A stretch of 56,267 bases of DNA, taken from the NCBI GenBank assembly GCA_030148165.1, contig JASBTZ010000012.1:1-56267 (forward strand). Direction: 5' to 3'. The notes under the pieces are model-generated. The model did no database searches, had not been told where the DNA came from, and saw only the letters and a list, made by a program, of their open reading frames with translations. Shown in pieces: positions 37,152-46,610 of this stretch; the stretch's first letter is position 1; every line of letters starts with the position of its first letter. The position numbers and the translations under genes are program-made. Source of the stretch: Bacteroidota bacterium (GTDB taxonomy: Bacteria; Bacteroidota; Bacteroidia; Flavobacteriales_D; Crocinitomicaceae).

Positions 37152-38150
37152 TTAGTGAATAATTAGTATTCTTTTTGAAAAGATAGATTGCGCGCTTCCA
37201 AGTTTTAAATAATAGATTCCACACTCAATATTGGCTACATTTAATGAATTTAATCCGGGAAATAAATTTGTTGTGCTCATCACTATTTTACCCTTTGAAT
37301 CGCGTAGTTCAGCACATATGTTGTCACCTATGTCTGGAATCATAACATTTAATTGATCGATGGCAGGGTTAGGATAACAGAAAAGATTGGCTAAAGCGTT
37401 TAGTGTATTTACCCCAACTGAACTTATACATGTTAATGAATCATCAGAGACACACACATCATCGATGTAATAGTACGAATTACAGTATGTATTTGTATCC
37501 ATTATCTGAACGGTTGTATTTGGATCGTCAAAAAAGTTGCCTATTGTGATATACTGATACGCCGAATCTGCGATTAATGTACCTGAAATAGTTGTCCATC
37601 CAGCAGTATCAGTCACAATAGCAGAAGATACTATGTGGGCTTCATTTCTGATCAGTGTTGGATTCGGAATTCCAAAATCAAATTCATTCACAGAAAATAA
37701 AATTCCGATATTATTTGTCGCACAATTGCAGTAAATAGAATTACTTAGGCTGAGGTTAATTTTAATTGAAACAAAATATTTTGTACCAACGGTCATTGGA
37801 ATAGAAAGTGATCTACCTATATATTCCCTTGAATCGCAATATGTACTATCTGAACATTGATATCCGAATACTGGATCACCAAAAGTGCCTATCGCTACGT
37901 ATGCGTTACCAGAAGACGGTTGCTGATAGCCTCCCCAGTTATAGGGCACAGAAACGTCCGGAGATACAGAGCAAGAATTGAAGTAATCAGGAGAACCGTA
38001 TGCGTCCCACCCAACACAATTGTAGAGTTGATCATCAGAAGTGGGACATAATATCATGTCTTCGAAACTAGGATTGGGAATAAGGTTGGATTGACCCCAA
38101 CTTAGCGTTAAGCTAAAGCAATAAAACAATATCAGAAAAACTTTCGTCAC
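37152..38150 (-). CDS. Secreted protein with T9SS sorting domain, unknown function
   Basis: 332 residues. Signal peptide about 1-19 (ending TLSWGQ). The N-terminal domain reads SNLIPNPSFEDMILCPTSDDQLYNCVGWDAYGSPDYFNSC; the NLIPNPSFE opening and later FxV-Y-NWGGYQQPSSGNAYVAIG pattern is a jelly-roll family found at the N-terminus of many Bacteroidota OmpA-like and T9SS proteins. It continues to about 250 with YYIDDVCVSDDSLTC. The end YPNPAIDQLNVMIPD ... IECGIYYLKLGSAQSIFSKRILIIH is a type A sorting domain. Surface or secreted, ligand unknown. It is the upstream gene of the S74 protein. Confidence 0.85.
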   Translation of the reverse strand: MTKVFLILFYCFSLTLSWGQSNLIPNPSFEDMILCPTSDDQLYNCVGWDAYGSPDYFNSCSVSPDVSVPYNWGGYQQPSSGNAYVAIGTFGDPVFGYQCSDSTYCDSREYIGRSLSIPMTVGTKYFVSIKINLSLSNSIYCNCATNNIGILFSVNEFDFGIPNPTLIRNEAHIVSSAIVTDTAGWTTISGTLIADSAYQYITIGNFFDDPNTTVQIMDTNTYCNSYYYIDDVCVSDDSLTCISSVGVNTLNALANLFCYPNPAIDQLNVMIPDIGDNICAELRDSKGKIVMSTTNLFPGLNSLNVANIECGIYYLKLGSAQSIFSKRILIIH

Positions 38151-38717
38151 TGTAGCAGTAATTCGATTATTTTTGAAAATACGAATTAATTTCTGTTAAT
38201 CATCTTATTTCTAACAAAATAGGCGATTACACTTATTGAATTTTAGCAATAAAATTGAATGCCTATTTGAATTGCCCCTTTTATCTGTCTACCATGGTTT
38301 ACTCTGGTATTATTGCTACTAACTTGTTTATATGCACCATTAAAGTAATACTTTATGGTATATATACGACCATTTTGGTCGACTACGCACAACTTCAGTA
38401 GTGCATATAACCGTTGTCTGTCGTTTGTAAATGGCTCTTCATGGTGCGATTCGAACCTTTTAGCCCGAATGCTTTAAACGTAGGGGACTCGTAATTAGCA
38501 GAGGGGTCAATTCACGAATTCGTTCACTCAGTTAGAAATACCTTTTCTGTAATGCCGTTTGTAGCTATGTGGCCGGAGCAACTCCTCAAATATCTTTTTT
38601 TAAGATAGAATATCTGTGCGAGTCGGGTTTATTCAACGATGAATGAATGCTGAGATGAAGTGTTGTTGCAGTTATATGAATCAATATAACTCGTAGAACG
38701 AAGTAGATTCAAATGTT
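38151..38717. other. Non-coding 567 bases rich in inverted repeats
   Basis: No credible ORF. Structures seen: AAATAGGC at 38217-38224 pairs with GCCTATTT at 38261-38268, and inside it TTATTG (38233) pairs with CAATAA (38247); TATATGCAC at 38329-38337 pairs with GTGCATATA at 38401-38409 and encloses the hairpin CGACCA-TTT-TGGTCG at 38367-38381. Copy C of the interspersed motif follows. A lone GATTCGAACC at 38448-38457 resembles a tRNA T-arm but does not fold into one. Confidence 0.5.
38509..38528 (+). repeat. Interspersed 20-bp motif, copy C
   Basis: AATTCACGAATTCGTTCACT, two mismatches from copy A. It lies in the gene-free stretch before the lipoprotein gene. Confidence 0.45.
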
Positions 38718-39368
38718 TTAGTGACCTAAATTTTTGAGGAACGAATATGGTATTTCAATTATTGTGGAATTCTCTAATTCAACAACTGCACTACCCCCCT
38801 TAAGCTCGATAACCTTTCCTTTGTACTGTTTACCAATTTCGCCACTAAAGTTAACTTCACCAATGTGTTCTTTTAAATCTTTAGTGTATGTAAATACAAC
38901 AGTATCGTTTTTATGAAACCCTTTAATTTCAGCATCTTCTGAATAGTTACCCCAAACATCACCGGCTACAACGTAATATATAGCAACATCTGCAAATTTG
39001 GATCCTTTGATTTCATTCACTTGATAGACACGTAGGTTGTTAATATACTCACCTCCTGGCACACTTTTAACAACGTTGTCAATAGCTTCGTTCAGAGATT
39101 TTGCTTTATATGAATCCACGGTCTTAATTATTGGATTCTTTTTCTTGATCTTCCCATTTTTATTTGTTGAACTTGCGGCTTCCACATCTGTTCTGCTTAA
39201 TCCGGCGTAACTTTTCAGTTTATCATATTTTTTAGAATACTCGATATTCCTAGTCGATGCAGATGTTAACTCTCCTATTGGAGTTATTGTGTAGTAGGTA
39301 GAGCATGAGAACATGACTAGTGAAATAAATGGCAATAACGCAATTGATAAAGTAAATAATCTTTTCAT
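38718..39368 (-). CDS. Lipoprotein of unknown function
   Basis: 216 residues. Signal with lipobox LVMFSC (Cys22). The mature part is Lys-rich (NKNGKIKKKNPIIKTVDSYKAKSLNEAIDNVVKSVPGGEYINNLRVYQVNEIKGSKFADVAIYYVVAGDVWG) and ends with a small barrel-like segment (GFHKNDTVVFTYTKDLKEHIGEV ... GKVIELKGGSAVVELENSTIIEIPYSFLKNL) reminiscent of an SH3-like fold. The middle resembles a periplasmic TRL-like or peptidoglycan-associated region only vaguely. No family recognised. Long inverted repeats sit immediately upstream in its leader. Confidence 0.7.
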   Translation of the reverse strand: MKRLFTLSIALLPFISLVMFSCSTYYTITPIGELTSASTRNIEYSKKYDKLKSYAGLSRTDVEAASSTNKNGKIKKKNPIIKTVDSYKAKSLNEAIDNVVKSVPGGEYINNLRVYQVNEIKGSKFADVAIYYVVAGDVWGNYSEDAEIKGFHKNDTVVFTYTKDLKEHIGEVNFSGEIGKQYKGKVIELKGGSAVVELENSTIIEIPYSFLKNLGH

Positions 39369-39944
39369 GGTTAGAAAATTTAGTCTGTCAGACCCGAACA
39401 GGGTTAGTATAAAAAGTCGGCGTGGGTCTGAAACCTACCTGCTTTCTAGGTATCGCCAGATACCCATTCCACAAATAAGCACAGCCCACGCCTTACCGTG
39501 AGCGTTGCACTTATTATTCTTGTGGAATTAATAAAACTGGCGATTTTAGAAAGCAAGAATAAAAGCTTACGCTAACTATATTTTAATTTCTGTTATTCTA
39601 TAATTTCTGTTTTTAAGTCGACACTAATTTAAGCTATTGTTTTGATTTGAAGAATTCTTCCTTATGCTATTTATCGTATAAAGGTCCTCATGAATTTTTT
39701 TATTAATAGCACTTAAGTAAAGCTTAATTTCATTTAAATTGTATGTCAGTTTTTACCTGTGCATGATATTTCACCACTCTAAATGTCTTGATAATATAAT
39801 TGAATTTGAAAACTTCAGAATTCGGCCTAACTCATCAAAAACCTTGCGGTTAATAACTGAATGAACTAATGTGGTGTGTGAAAAATCCAATTTAGCCATT
39901 ATACTATATACAGAAAATTGAATCTGGAACGAATTCCACTTTTC
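39369..39944. other. 576 bases without a clear gene; nested inverted repeats
   Basis: Upstream of the lipoprotein gene are nested inverted repeats: TCAGACCC 39388-39395 with GGGTCTGA 39424-39431; GGCGTGGG 39419-39426 with CCCACGCC 39485-39492; GGTATC-gcca-GATACC 39449-39464; ATTCCACAA 39466-39474 with TTGTGGAAT 39520-39528. Between 39530 and 39944 the sequence is AT-rich with no terminator seen after hsdR. A possible 42-codon minus-strand frame (39771-39899) is too weak to call. Confidence 0.5.
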
Positions 39945-42900
39945 CTATCCTATGTCTTCCAAACTATTAAAAGTATCGATAATAGAGAAGATTTTATCAG
40001 ACTGTTGTTCGTTGAAAACACCATCAATACCTAATGAGTGATAGTTTTTAAATGGTGCATCGTAGAGTTTTGCAGGATCTATTTTACCGTTTTTTGTGAG
40101 GAATAATTTCAGTGTATCAAGGAATTGAATTTGAACTGAATTCAGCTGGTAGGCATTAATAAAATCTGCAAAAGCTGAATTAACTTTTTCTTCCGATAAC
40201 CCCATTAGTGAGATTATGAATTTGATCAGGTTCAACTCATGACCTATTTCGCTTTCAATCTTTTCCTTTTGTAATTCATCATTGAACAGTAATTGTTCTA
40301 GGGATCTTAGTTCCTGTTCAGTGATTGTATCCCCCCTCCTAATACGATCGATCGTTAAATTGTTACTGTTTTCCCTGATGATCTGTTCCAGTCTGTGAAC
40401 ATTATTTGGAAAGGGTGATTGATATTCTTCTTCGTCTTCATTCCAATCTTGTGTTGTTTGCTTAATCTCGTACAATTCATCTTTGAAATCACTAGTAACG
40501 TACTTTTGATCTTCCGGATCAATATATTTTAGCAAGTCTCTTATTCCCACCCGAATTTTTTCCAAATGATCAATACCATCTTCTTCCCAAAAAGCTTCTA
40601 ACAAAGGTTGTTTTATTGTCTCTTCTTTCGCCTTTACTTGTGGGATTGAAGTTTTACGTAATAGCTTCTTAGATAATATTGCGGTTTTTGTGATTGGTAT
40701 GCTGTACTTTGTAACAAACTCTTCAATATCATGTGATTCCAGCTTCCTTAGAATCAAGTTAAATAGAAGTTTGTCGTAATAGCGTGATAAGTCTGATTCA
40801 TCATGACGTGGCTTAACCAAAGGTGCTAATTCATCAGAAATAATTTTACAATCCTGTTTGTTCAGATGATTCCACAGTTCACGATTGTCGCTTCCATAAT
40901 CCAAAACCGTTTTGATCTTCATTTTAACGTCAAACCTGGTTGAGTCTAAAGAATGAATATCATTGTATAGCCCATCCAGTAAAAACTGTCTATATGATTG
41001 CAGGTCTTCATTGTTTTGAAATTTACCATCTGCTAAATATTGTGCTAATTGAAGTCTTAAGCTGAAGACGATCTCTGTTAAGCTTTTTTGTGTATTGCCT
41101 TCTATCCCCATTGGGTTTTCAGCAAAAAATTCAAAATTACCACAGAGATCAAATATTAAGAAGTGTGTTTTATCTTGTCCCTGTCCAAACAAATCCGGCC
41201 TCAAACGAGAACCTCTACCGATCATCTGCCAAAACTTAGCATAGGACTTGACAGGTTTGTAGAACACAAGGTTAACACATGAAGGAGCATCAATCCCAGT
41301 ATCCATCATATCAACAGAAATAGCTATTTGAGGTAAGCGTTCTTTTTCTTCATCACAGAATCTTTGGATGAATTCTTCGGCTTTAGGCTCGCCATGAGTA
41401 ATCACTTTAACATAGTCATTTCCGTAAAGTTCCTTATCCAATTCCAGGAACATGTCCTTTAAGAAATGAGCATGTTTTTTATTTCTTGCAAATATTATTG
41501 TCTTACCTAACTCATCACCGGAACGCTTTTTAACTCCAAGTTCAGTTATCTTTTTTAGTGTTTCCAGAGCGGTGTTTTTGTTGAATAGCCATTGGTTTAA
41601 AGCGTTCTTATCAACCCATTCTTCACCAGTCGCTTCCTCACCTTCCAAAATCTCTTCTTCAAACTGCTCTTTCTCTTCTTCCGAAAGATCTGCGTATTTA
41701 ATTCCTGATGACAAGAATTTAGTAGACAGTTCAATTGTATGATATGGGACCAGATGTTTGTTAGCTACAGCCTCTTCAAATGTGTACGCATCAGTAGGAG
41801 ATTTATCCGGCAATCCAAAGACCTCATAGGTGTTTCGATCGATGCTATTCTTGGGAGTTGCTGTTAACCCAAGAAATAGCGCATCAAAATATTCAAATAT
41901 GGCTTGGTACTTCTTGTAAATGGAACGGTGTGCCTCATCAATAATAATCAGATCAAAATGACCTACACCATAGAAGCGTTTTTCATTCTCTCGGGAGCCA
42001 TCAATTAACCCCATCATCGTTTGATATGTAGAAAAAGCAAAACGAGCTTCCGGATTGTCTTTTTCTTCCAACAAATTCACGCTTTTGTGTTCAGGTAAGA
42101 GTTTTACGAAGTTTCTTTTAGCCTGACTAACCAGGCTCTTTCTGTCCGCAAGAAACAAGACCCGTTTTGCCCAGTTACATTCCAATAGCAGCTTAGAGAA
42201 TGCAATCGAAGTTCGTGTTTTACCGGTTCCGGTAGCTAAGACTAATAATGCGCCTCTATTGGTGCCAATCAAATTACCGTTCGTTTTATCAGTGCCCGCA
42301 AAATGCTCCGCAATACTTTTTATTGAGCGCATTTGATATGTTCTACCAGCAATACTTGTATCGATTGGAGCTAAACGAATATCTTCTCTGTTTTCACGAC
42401 GAAACATGATTGTCTGAAGCTCCTGCTTAGTATAAAAACCATGTACTCTTCTTGAGCCTTTATAGAATTGATCATCCCAAAGGAATGTTTCAAAACCATT
42501 CGTATAATACATAACCGGGCGACGCCCATACATCTTTTCAAGACAATCAGCATAAAGCTGTGCCTGGTTTTCTCCTTTGGAAGCGCTTTCCATTGTCTTT
42601 TTAGCCTCAACAAGTGCTAAGGGGTCTCCATCATCATCCCATAACACGTAGTCTACAAAACCCGTTTCTGTGATGTTAGTGGAACTAGGCATATACTCCA
42701 CTTTGAATTCCTTGTCTTTGGCTCCTGCAAGATCCCAACCGGCTTCGCGTAATGAAACATCAATGAAGTACTTTCTAGTCTCATACTCATTTCGCGGATG
42801 CTTCAATTCATCAAGTTCATCTGCGACGTCCTTATTCTCTTTAATCTGAGCCTGAAGTTCTTCGATTCGCTTTTTGAAGAGCTCATTCTCTTCTTCAAGT

Positions 42901-43436
42901 TTCTGATTTCTTTCCTTCGTAAATTTTAATTCAACCTGAAACTTGTTCAGGTCCTTTTCAAAGTTCACCTGTAATTCGTCTAATTGACGTTTCGAAAGAG
43001 CTGCTTTACCCTCTGTAGGAATTAGTGTTCCATCGAATATTCCAGGAAGGTCAATTGATTCTGAACTATAAGACTTGGCAAACCACTTAGTAAAATAATA
43101 CAGGTTTGAAATCACTATATCTGAATCAGTATCAGATACGGGTTTGTTGTGAATAGCAAGATTACCAACCTTACGAATAAGATCAATCTCGTTGTAGAGT
43201 TTGAAAGGAAACTGATCCTTAAAATCGTTACTCTTCATTAACGAATTCAGAGAAGTGTCATAGGGTGTTTCTAATTCACGATCATTATTGAACATCCAGT
43301 TTACAGCCAATTCCAATGCCATACGAGCATAAGCCAAAGAAGTTCGAGGGTCTGTTACCACCAACTCTTCTGCTTTGGATGCACGCTGAAATAATTCAGC
43401 CCATTCGCGTTGTAGGAAATGGAAGTTAGAATTCAT
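39945..43436 (-). CDS. hsdR: Type I restriction enzyme R subunit (HsdR)
   Basis: 1163 residues. The motor/nuclease subunit that translocates and cleaves DNA lacking the system's methylation. Domain order: N-terminal DUF4145/HEPN-like region (about 15-120, with LIRKVGNLAIHNKP), coiled coil (about 150-212), HSDR_N-type nuclease with GFVDYVL (D262) and LVEAKK (E277, K279), helicase with Walker A ATGTGKT (401-407), DEAH (500-503), GLTATP, and QMIGRGSRLR, then a C-terminal assembly region. The DUF4145-fused form is a known HsdR subgroup. Its start codon overlaps the stop of the membrane-protein gene by one base, so these are translationally coupled. It is separated from hsdS by two extra genes, which is unusual. 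Confidence 0.95.
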   Translation of the reverse strand: MNSNFHFLQREWAELFQRASKAEELVVTDPRTSLAYARMALELAVNWMFNNDRELETPYDTSLNSLMKSNDFKDQFPFKLYNEIDLIRKVGNLAIHNKPVSDTDSDIVISNLYYFTKWFAKSYSSESIDLPGIFDGTLIPTEGKAALSKRQLDELQVNFEKDLNKFQVELKFTKERNQKLEEENELFKKRIEELQAQIKENKDVADELDELKHPRNEYETRKYFIDVSLREAGWDLAGAKDKEFKVEYMPSSTNITETGFVDYVLWDDDGDPLALVEAKKTMESASKGENQAQLYADCLEKMYGRRPVMYYTNGFETFLWDDQFYKGSRRVHGFYTKQELQTIMFRRENREDIRLAPIDTSIAGRTYQMRSIKSIAEHFAGTDKTNGNLIGTNRGALLVLATGTGKTRTSIAFSKLLLECNWAKRVLFLADRKSLVSQAKRNFVKLLPEHKSVNLLEEKDNPEARFAFSTYQTMMGLIDGSRENEKRFYGVGHFDLIIIDEAHRSIYKKYQAIFEYFDALFLGLTATPKNSIDRNTYEVFGLPDKSPTDAYTFEEAVANKHLVPYHTIELSTKFLSSGIKYADLSEEEKEQFEEEILEGEEATGEEWVDKNALNQWLFNKNTALETLKKITELGVKKRSGDELGKTIIFARNKKHAHFLKDMFLELDKELYGNDYVKVITHGEPKAEEFIQRFCDEEKERLPQIAISVDMMDTGIDAPSCVNLVFYKPVKSYAKFWQMIGRGSRLRPDLFGQGQDKTHFLIFDLCGNFEFFAENPMGIEGNTQKSLTEIVFSLRLQLAQYLADGKFQNNEDLQSYRQFLLDGLYNDIHSLDSTRFDVKMKIKTVLDYGSDNRELWNHLNKQDCKIISDELAPLVKPRHDESDLSRYYDKLLFNLILRKLESHDIEEFVTKYSIPITKTAILSKKLLRKTSIPQVKAKEETIKQPLLEAFWEEDGIDHLEKIRVGIRDLLKYIDPEDQKYVTSDFKDELYEIKQTTQDWNEDEEEYQSPFPNNVHRLEQIIRENSNNLTIDRIRRGDTITEQELRSLEQLLFNDELQKEKIESEIGHELNLIKFIISLMGLSEEKVNSAFADFINAYQLNSVQIQFLDTLKLFLTKNGKIDPAKLYDAPFKNYHSLGIDGVFNEQQSDKIFSIIDTFNSLEDIG

Positions 43437-44164
43437 TATTCAATATGATTTCTTGTACTATAGTTAGGGTTTACCTTATAAATTGTTTCCCTGAATTTAT
43501 TATGATCTTCCAAAAATGCCAAAATATAACCTTCCATTTCTTGGAAACACTCTTGATATCTGGGATCATGACTAGGTAATCCGGGGCAGAGTCTATAAAA
43601 ATGTCCTGTTCCTCCTGGACCAAAATTGTTTGGCATAAAATCAATTAATTTACCCAGATGATCCGTCATTGATAATTGAAGAGTTCTGAGCGTTTTATGA
43701 CGGAGTATGTTCTCGTCTCGTACTAAAATGTTGTAGTAGTCTTCCAAATAACCAAGTTGATTATTGAAGAAAGAATGATTCGATAACAAACGGTCGTAAA
43801 AGAAATATATGAGATCATCAGGTGAAGTATAATTATCCAGTTCGTTGATAGCCAATGTATCCAACAGTTTTTTCCTATCTGAGTAACCGAAAAATTCATG
43901 GAATAACAAGTATAATCCAATAATAAGAAGTATCATTCCAGTGATGAAAACAATAATCTGAAAAACGGATGATTCATTATCACAGATATTACCGTCAGAC
44001 AAAATGTAGTCTATCAACTGAATGAAAATCGGCAACTGAGTACCAATAAGAATGGCAGCAACCCAAAGTAGCAGTAAGCCTGCCTTTGTTTTCGCCCCCC
44101 TAAAAAGTAGTTTACTAATCAGGGCATCCTTTAATCTTTGACTCATTATTGCCATTTTAGTCAT
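43436..44164 (-). CDS. Two-helix membrane protein between DUF3825 gene and hsdR
   Basis: 242 residues. Two membrane helices near residues 28-52 (GLLLLWVAAILIGTQLPIFI) and 67-88 (VFQIIVFITGMILLIIGLYL) enclose a short external loop with two cysteines. The remaining 150 residues look cytoplasmic and partly helical, with many aromatic residues (DDLIYFFYDRLLSNHSFFNNQLGYLEDYYNILVRDE). No family recognised. Start: ATG directly follows the DUF3825 gene's stop; internal in-frame ATGs at codons 4 and 7 are alternatives. It is sandwiched with zero or one-base spacing between two system genes, so it belongs to the system. A membrane effector or anchoring role is possible. Confidence 0.85.
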   Translation of the reverse strand: MTKMAIMSQRLKDALISKLLFRGAKTKAGLLLLWVAAILIGTQLPIFIQLIDYILSDGNICDNESSVFQIIVFITGMILLIIGLYLLFHEFFGYSDRKKLLDTLAINELDNYTSPDDLIYFFYDRLLSNHSFFNNQLGYLEDYYNILVRDENILRHKTLRTLQLSMTDHLGKLIDFMPNNFGPGGTGHFYRLCPGLPSHDPRYQECFQEMEGYILAFLEDHNKFRETIYKVNPNYSTRNHIE

Positions 44165-45352
44165 TTACGGGTTTAACCATTCTCGATCGGGCTTCGCTAA
44201 TAATCTTGCATTGTTATATGCCCAATCCAATGGTAAGATAGTATTTGCACGATAAATTTCATTTTCTCTTGCGACGACCAAGGCTAAATCTGCCTTTTCA
44301 GGTTGTTCTAAACAAAGTGGCAACAGCAATTGTATACCACCATTATAAAATTGAGGGATGGCGGTTTTATAGTTTCTTCTCACTCTCTTCAGAGCACTAT
44401 CGATCGCTGAACGAAGACGTTCCATGATCTGATCGTCTGAAAGCGTTTTAAATGACTCCGGAAAGCGATCCTCGCGATCATCTACGATATGTTCAAAGTC
44501 AGGGATAAGTCTTCTGTTTACATCATACAATAAATCAATTGGGTCGGAGAAATAATGCGCTAGTTTAGGTCGCTCTTTGAAGTGTGTCATTATACGATCA
44601 CTTTCTCGCTCAAACTTAATGAACTTCCATGGTTGAGAATCCAAATTCAAGTATGAATATGTTGGCGACGGTGGACGGTTAACCTCAAAATAAGCGAATA
44701 TTTCTTCTTGCTTGGTGGTAACCAGACCTGTGTTGAAAGCGGCGTACTGTCGAACACCATTTTGTTCAGCTATTTCAATCTTCCCCTCTTTCTTTAATTG
44801 AATGAAAGTTTGATGAATGTAGCTGTCAAGAACAGGTTTTTTACCCGTTTTTTCATCTAAATAGTCCCATTCTTCTGGTTGAGCAAGTATCGCTAAATCA
44901 TCAATAGCTTTTTCCCAATTACCGAGGTAAGCAAATTTTTCCAAACCATTGCGGGTATCCAGGCATATTACATTGTCTGCACTTAGCCTACCATCATCAA
45001 CCGGCGTGAATTCGACCAAGAAATCTTCTCTTATCTTTTTAAAGCCATATTGACCTACAACCTGTGTGTGATGAAACCAATATTTTTCGTCTTCATGTTC
45101 AATATATCCCCAGCCATCAGACATTTGATATTCCTGTATTACACCTCGTTTACGTTCAATTGACCGAGTGACATTTGTGGCACTTTTTCCTTTATCAGTT
45201 TCTTCCAATTCAAACTCAACAATCTCGCCCTCATAAAGTGCTTTACATTTATCTTGAACCTCAGAATTATGAACAAAATATTCATTCAAATCTTCATCAA
45301 GAATTTTCCCGAATCCCCGAGGGATATTAAAAAAAGAGACTTTTCCTTTCAT
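44165..45352 (-). CDS. Double cold-shock domain protein with DUF3825
   Basis: 395 residues. Two tandem cold-shock-like domains (OB-fold single-strand nucleic-acid binders): CSD1 with GKVSFFNIPRGFGKI (R12-I17) and YFVHNS (25-30), and CSD2 with DGWGYIEHED (79-88) and YWFHHTQ (91-97). The C-terminal part (about 153-390) matches my memory of DUF3825 (LEKFAYLGNWEKAIDDLAILAQPEEW), a poorly characterised domain associated with RNA-related architectures; that identification is not certain. It has its own promoter with the shared palindrome, 45 bases upstream of the ATG. The next gene starts with no gap after its stop. It likely binds RNA or single-stranded DNA. Confidence 0.85.
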   Translation of the reverse strand: MKGKVSFFNIPRGFGKILDEDLNEYFVHNSEVQDKCKALYEGEIVEFELEETDKGKSATNVTRSIERKRGVIQEYQMSDGWGYIEHEDEKYWFHHTQVVGQYGFKKIREDFLVEFTPVDDGRLSADNVICLDTRNGLEKFAYLGNWEKAIDDLAILAQPEEWDYLDEKTGKKPVLDSYIHQTFIQLKKEGKIEIAEQNGVRQYAAFNTGLVTTKQEEIFAYFEVNRPPSPTYSYLNLDSQPWKFIKFERESDRIMTHFKERPKLAHYFSDPIDLLYDVNRRLIPDFEHIVDDREDRFPESFKTLSDDQIMERLRSAIDSALKRVRRNYKTAIPQFYNGGIQLLLPLCLEQPEKADLALVVARENEIYRANTILPLDWAYNNARLLAKPDREWLNP

Positions 45353-45378
45353 ACGCTTTACTTTTTCAGTGTTCTCTA

Positions 45379-45413
45379 CAAACTTAAAACTAACTTGTGC
45401 AGTCGAACTGCAT
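45379..45413 (-). promoter_or_regulatory. System promoter 1: palindrome GTGCAGTCGAACTGCAT plus -7 box
   Basis: The 17-base palindrome at 45397-45413 is followed on the minus strand, after exactly 10 bases, by TAAGTTTG (45379-45386), a perfect -7 box. The start codon of the cold-shock/DUF3825 gene lies 26 bases downstream. There is no TTG at -33; the palindrome occupies that position. Confidence 0.75.
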
Positions 45414-45428
45414 TTAATAATTTATTTG

Positions 45429-46610
45429 CTACAATTCTCCATTAAACGCCTTTTGTAAAAGGCTGTTAAACAAATCTTCTGCTTTATCTAAGCTGGCTTG
45501 TGCCTTTGTTTGCTGACTTTTCAAAATCTCAACTCGTTTTTCGAACAGCCTTTGCAAATCGATGTGGGGAAGTGGAATGTTAGTTCCTTTCATAGCCCCG
45601 ACATTAAAATGTTTATGTATTCCACCAACAGACTTGCCAGCAACTAACTCTTTACCCCTTTCAGAATTTAGAAAATGGCATAAATAATTCGCGTTAAGTT
45701 TTGACTTGTCAACTCTTACGATGATCAAATCGATACAGTTAATTCCATCTAGTTCTTTGGTAATTAAGGCAGCTGTACCTGTATTTCCAGTTCTAACTAC
45801 CACGACATCACCGTCCTTTAATATAGACTTCTTAAGTTCATTCTTATGTGTCTCTTGAGAGAAATAAACGACATCACTTAGATCTATTTTAAAAGGCTTG
45901 ACATTTAGTGATCTTAATGCAATCACGCCTTTATCAACGTAATAAGACGCAGGTTTTATTACAACACCAACTGAAATTTTCACGCAAACATCTTCTCCTT
46001 TATATTTCTCCCACCCCTTTGGGTTCGTCACCGGATCCCCAAACATATCCAAGAATAAACTTTGGGTAAGTTCATCGTATTTGGCAATGAGGGCTTTGGT
46101 TTTTTGGCGGTAAGCATCTGCTGCGTCTAAAATGGCTGCTATCTTTTTTTGGATGGGTAGTGGGGGGAGGGGGATATCGAGATTATCAAAATGTTCACTT
46201 TTAAGATTGTTAATATTGGCACCCTCAGCTAATCCCTTTATTGTCCTTTTATAATATTCTGTTTCGAAATAATGTTTGAAATATGATAAATCTATTTTAG
46301 ATATGTCTGGTCTGAGTACCTTACAAAAGGCTCCAAAACTTGCGTTCATGTCTTGTGAAACCATCGCGGCCTTACCGACAATTGAAATACTGCCACTTGA
46401 TGCAGCAATTAATACATCGCCTTTTTTTAATAATTGCTTTGGTTTTACTATTCGTTTTGGAACATAAACATAATCTTCTTCAAGAATTTTAGATTCTTGA
46501 ATATTACCAGCTCTTAGTACTGGAATATAATCTTGAGAATATTCATCAGTAGAATCCTTCTTTGAATATGAAAGACCTCTAATTTGGAACATTACATCTT
46601 TTAACATCAT
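45429..46610 (-). CDS. hsdS: Type I restriction specificity subunit (HsdS)
   Basis: 393 residues. Two target-recognition domains (about 1-150 and 190-350), each followed by a conserved helix region: IPLPPLPIQKKIAAILDAADAYRQKTKALIAKYDELTQSLFLDMFG (about 148-192) and IPLPHIDLQRLFEKRVEIL near 340-360. It sets the DNA sequence bound by both methylation and restriction complexes. The start overlaps the hsdM stop by 4 bases, so the pair is coupled. The N-terminal TRD begins very near the protein start, which is usual for this group. The recognised sequence cannot be predicted from the sequence. Confidence 0.95.
   Translation of the reverse strand: MMLKDVMFQIRGLSYSKKDSTDEYSQDYIPVLRAGNIQESKILEEDYVYVPKRIVKPKQLLKKGDVLIAASSGSISIVGKAAMVSQDMNASFGAFCKVLRPDISKIDLSYFKHYFETEYYKRTIKGLAEGANINNLKSEHFDNLDIPLPPLPIQKKIAAILDAADAYRQKTKALIAKYDELTQSLFLDMFGDPVTNPKGWEKYKGEDVCVKISVGVVIKPASYYVDKGVIALRSLNVKPFKIDLSDVVYFSQETHKNELKKSILKDGDVVVVRTGNTGTAALITKELDGINCIDLIIVRVDKSKLNANYLCHFLNSERGKELVAGKSVGGIHKHFNVGAMKGTNIPLPHIDLQRLFEKRVEILKSQQTKAQASLDKAEDLFNSLLQKAFNGEL

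Noticed and set aside
38448-38457. GATTCGAACC, like the T-arm of a tRNA on the minus strand
   Set aside because: The surrounding bases do not form T-stem, acceptor or anticodon arms; a ten-base match alone can occur by chance.
34763-39528. Integron attC sites and a gene-cassette array
   Set aside because: No integron-type integrase; the repeats lack the RYYYAAC/GTTRRRY core pair and differ from each other; the small genes elsewhere are packed without such sites between them.
39771-39899. 42-codon minus-strand ORF (MAKLDFSHTT...) after hsdR
   Set aside because: No promoter, ribosome site or recognisable family; downstream position is suggestive but too weak to annotate.
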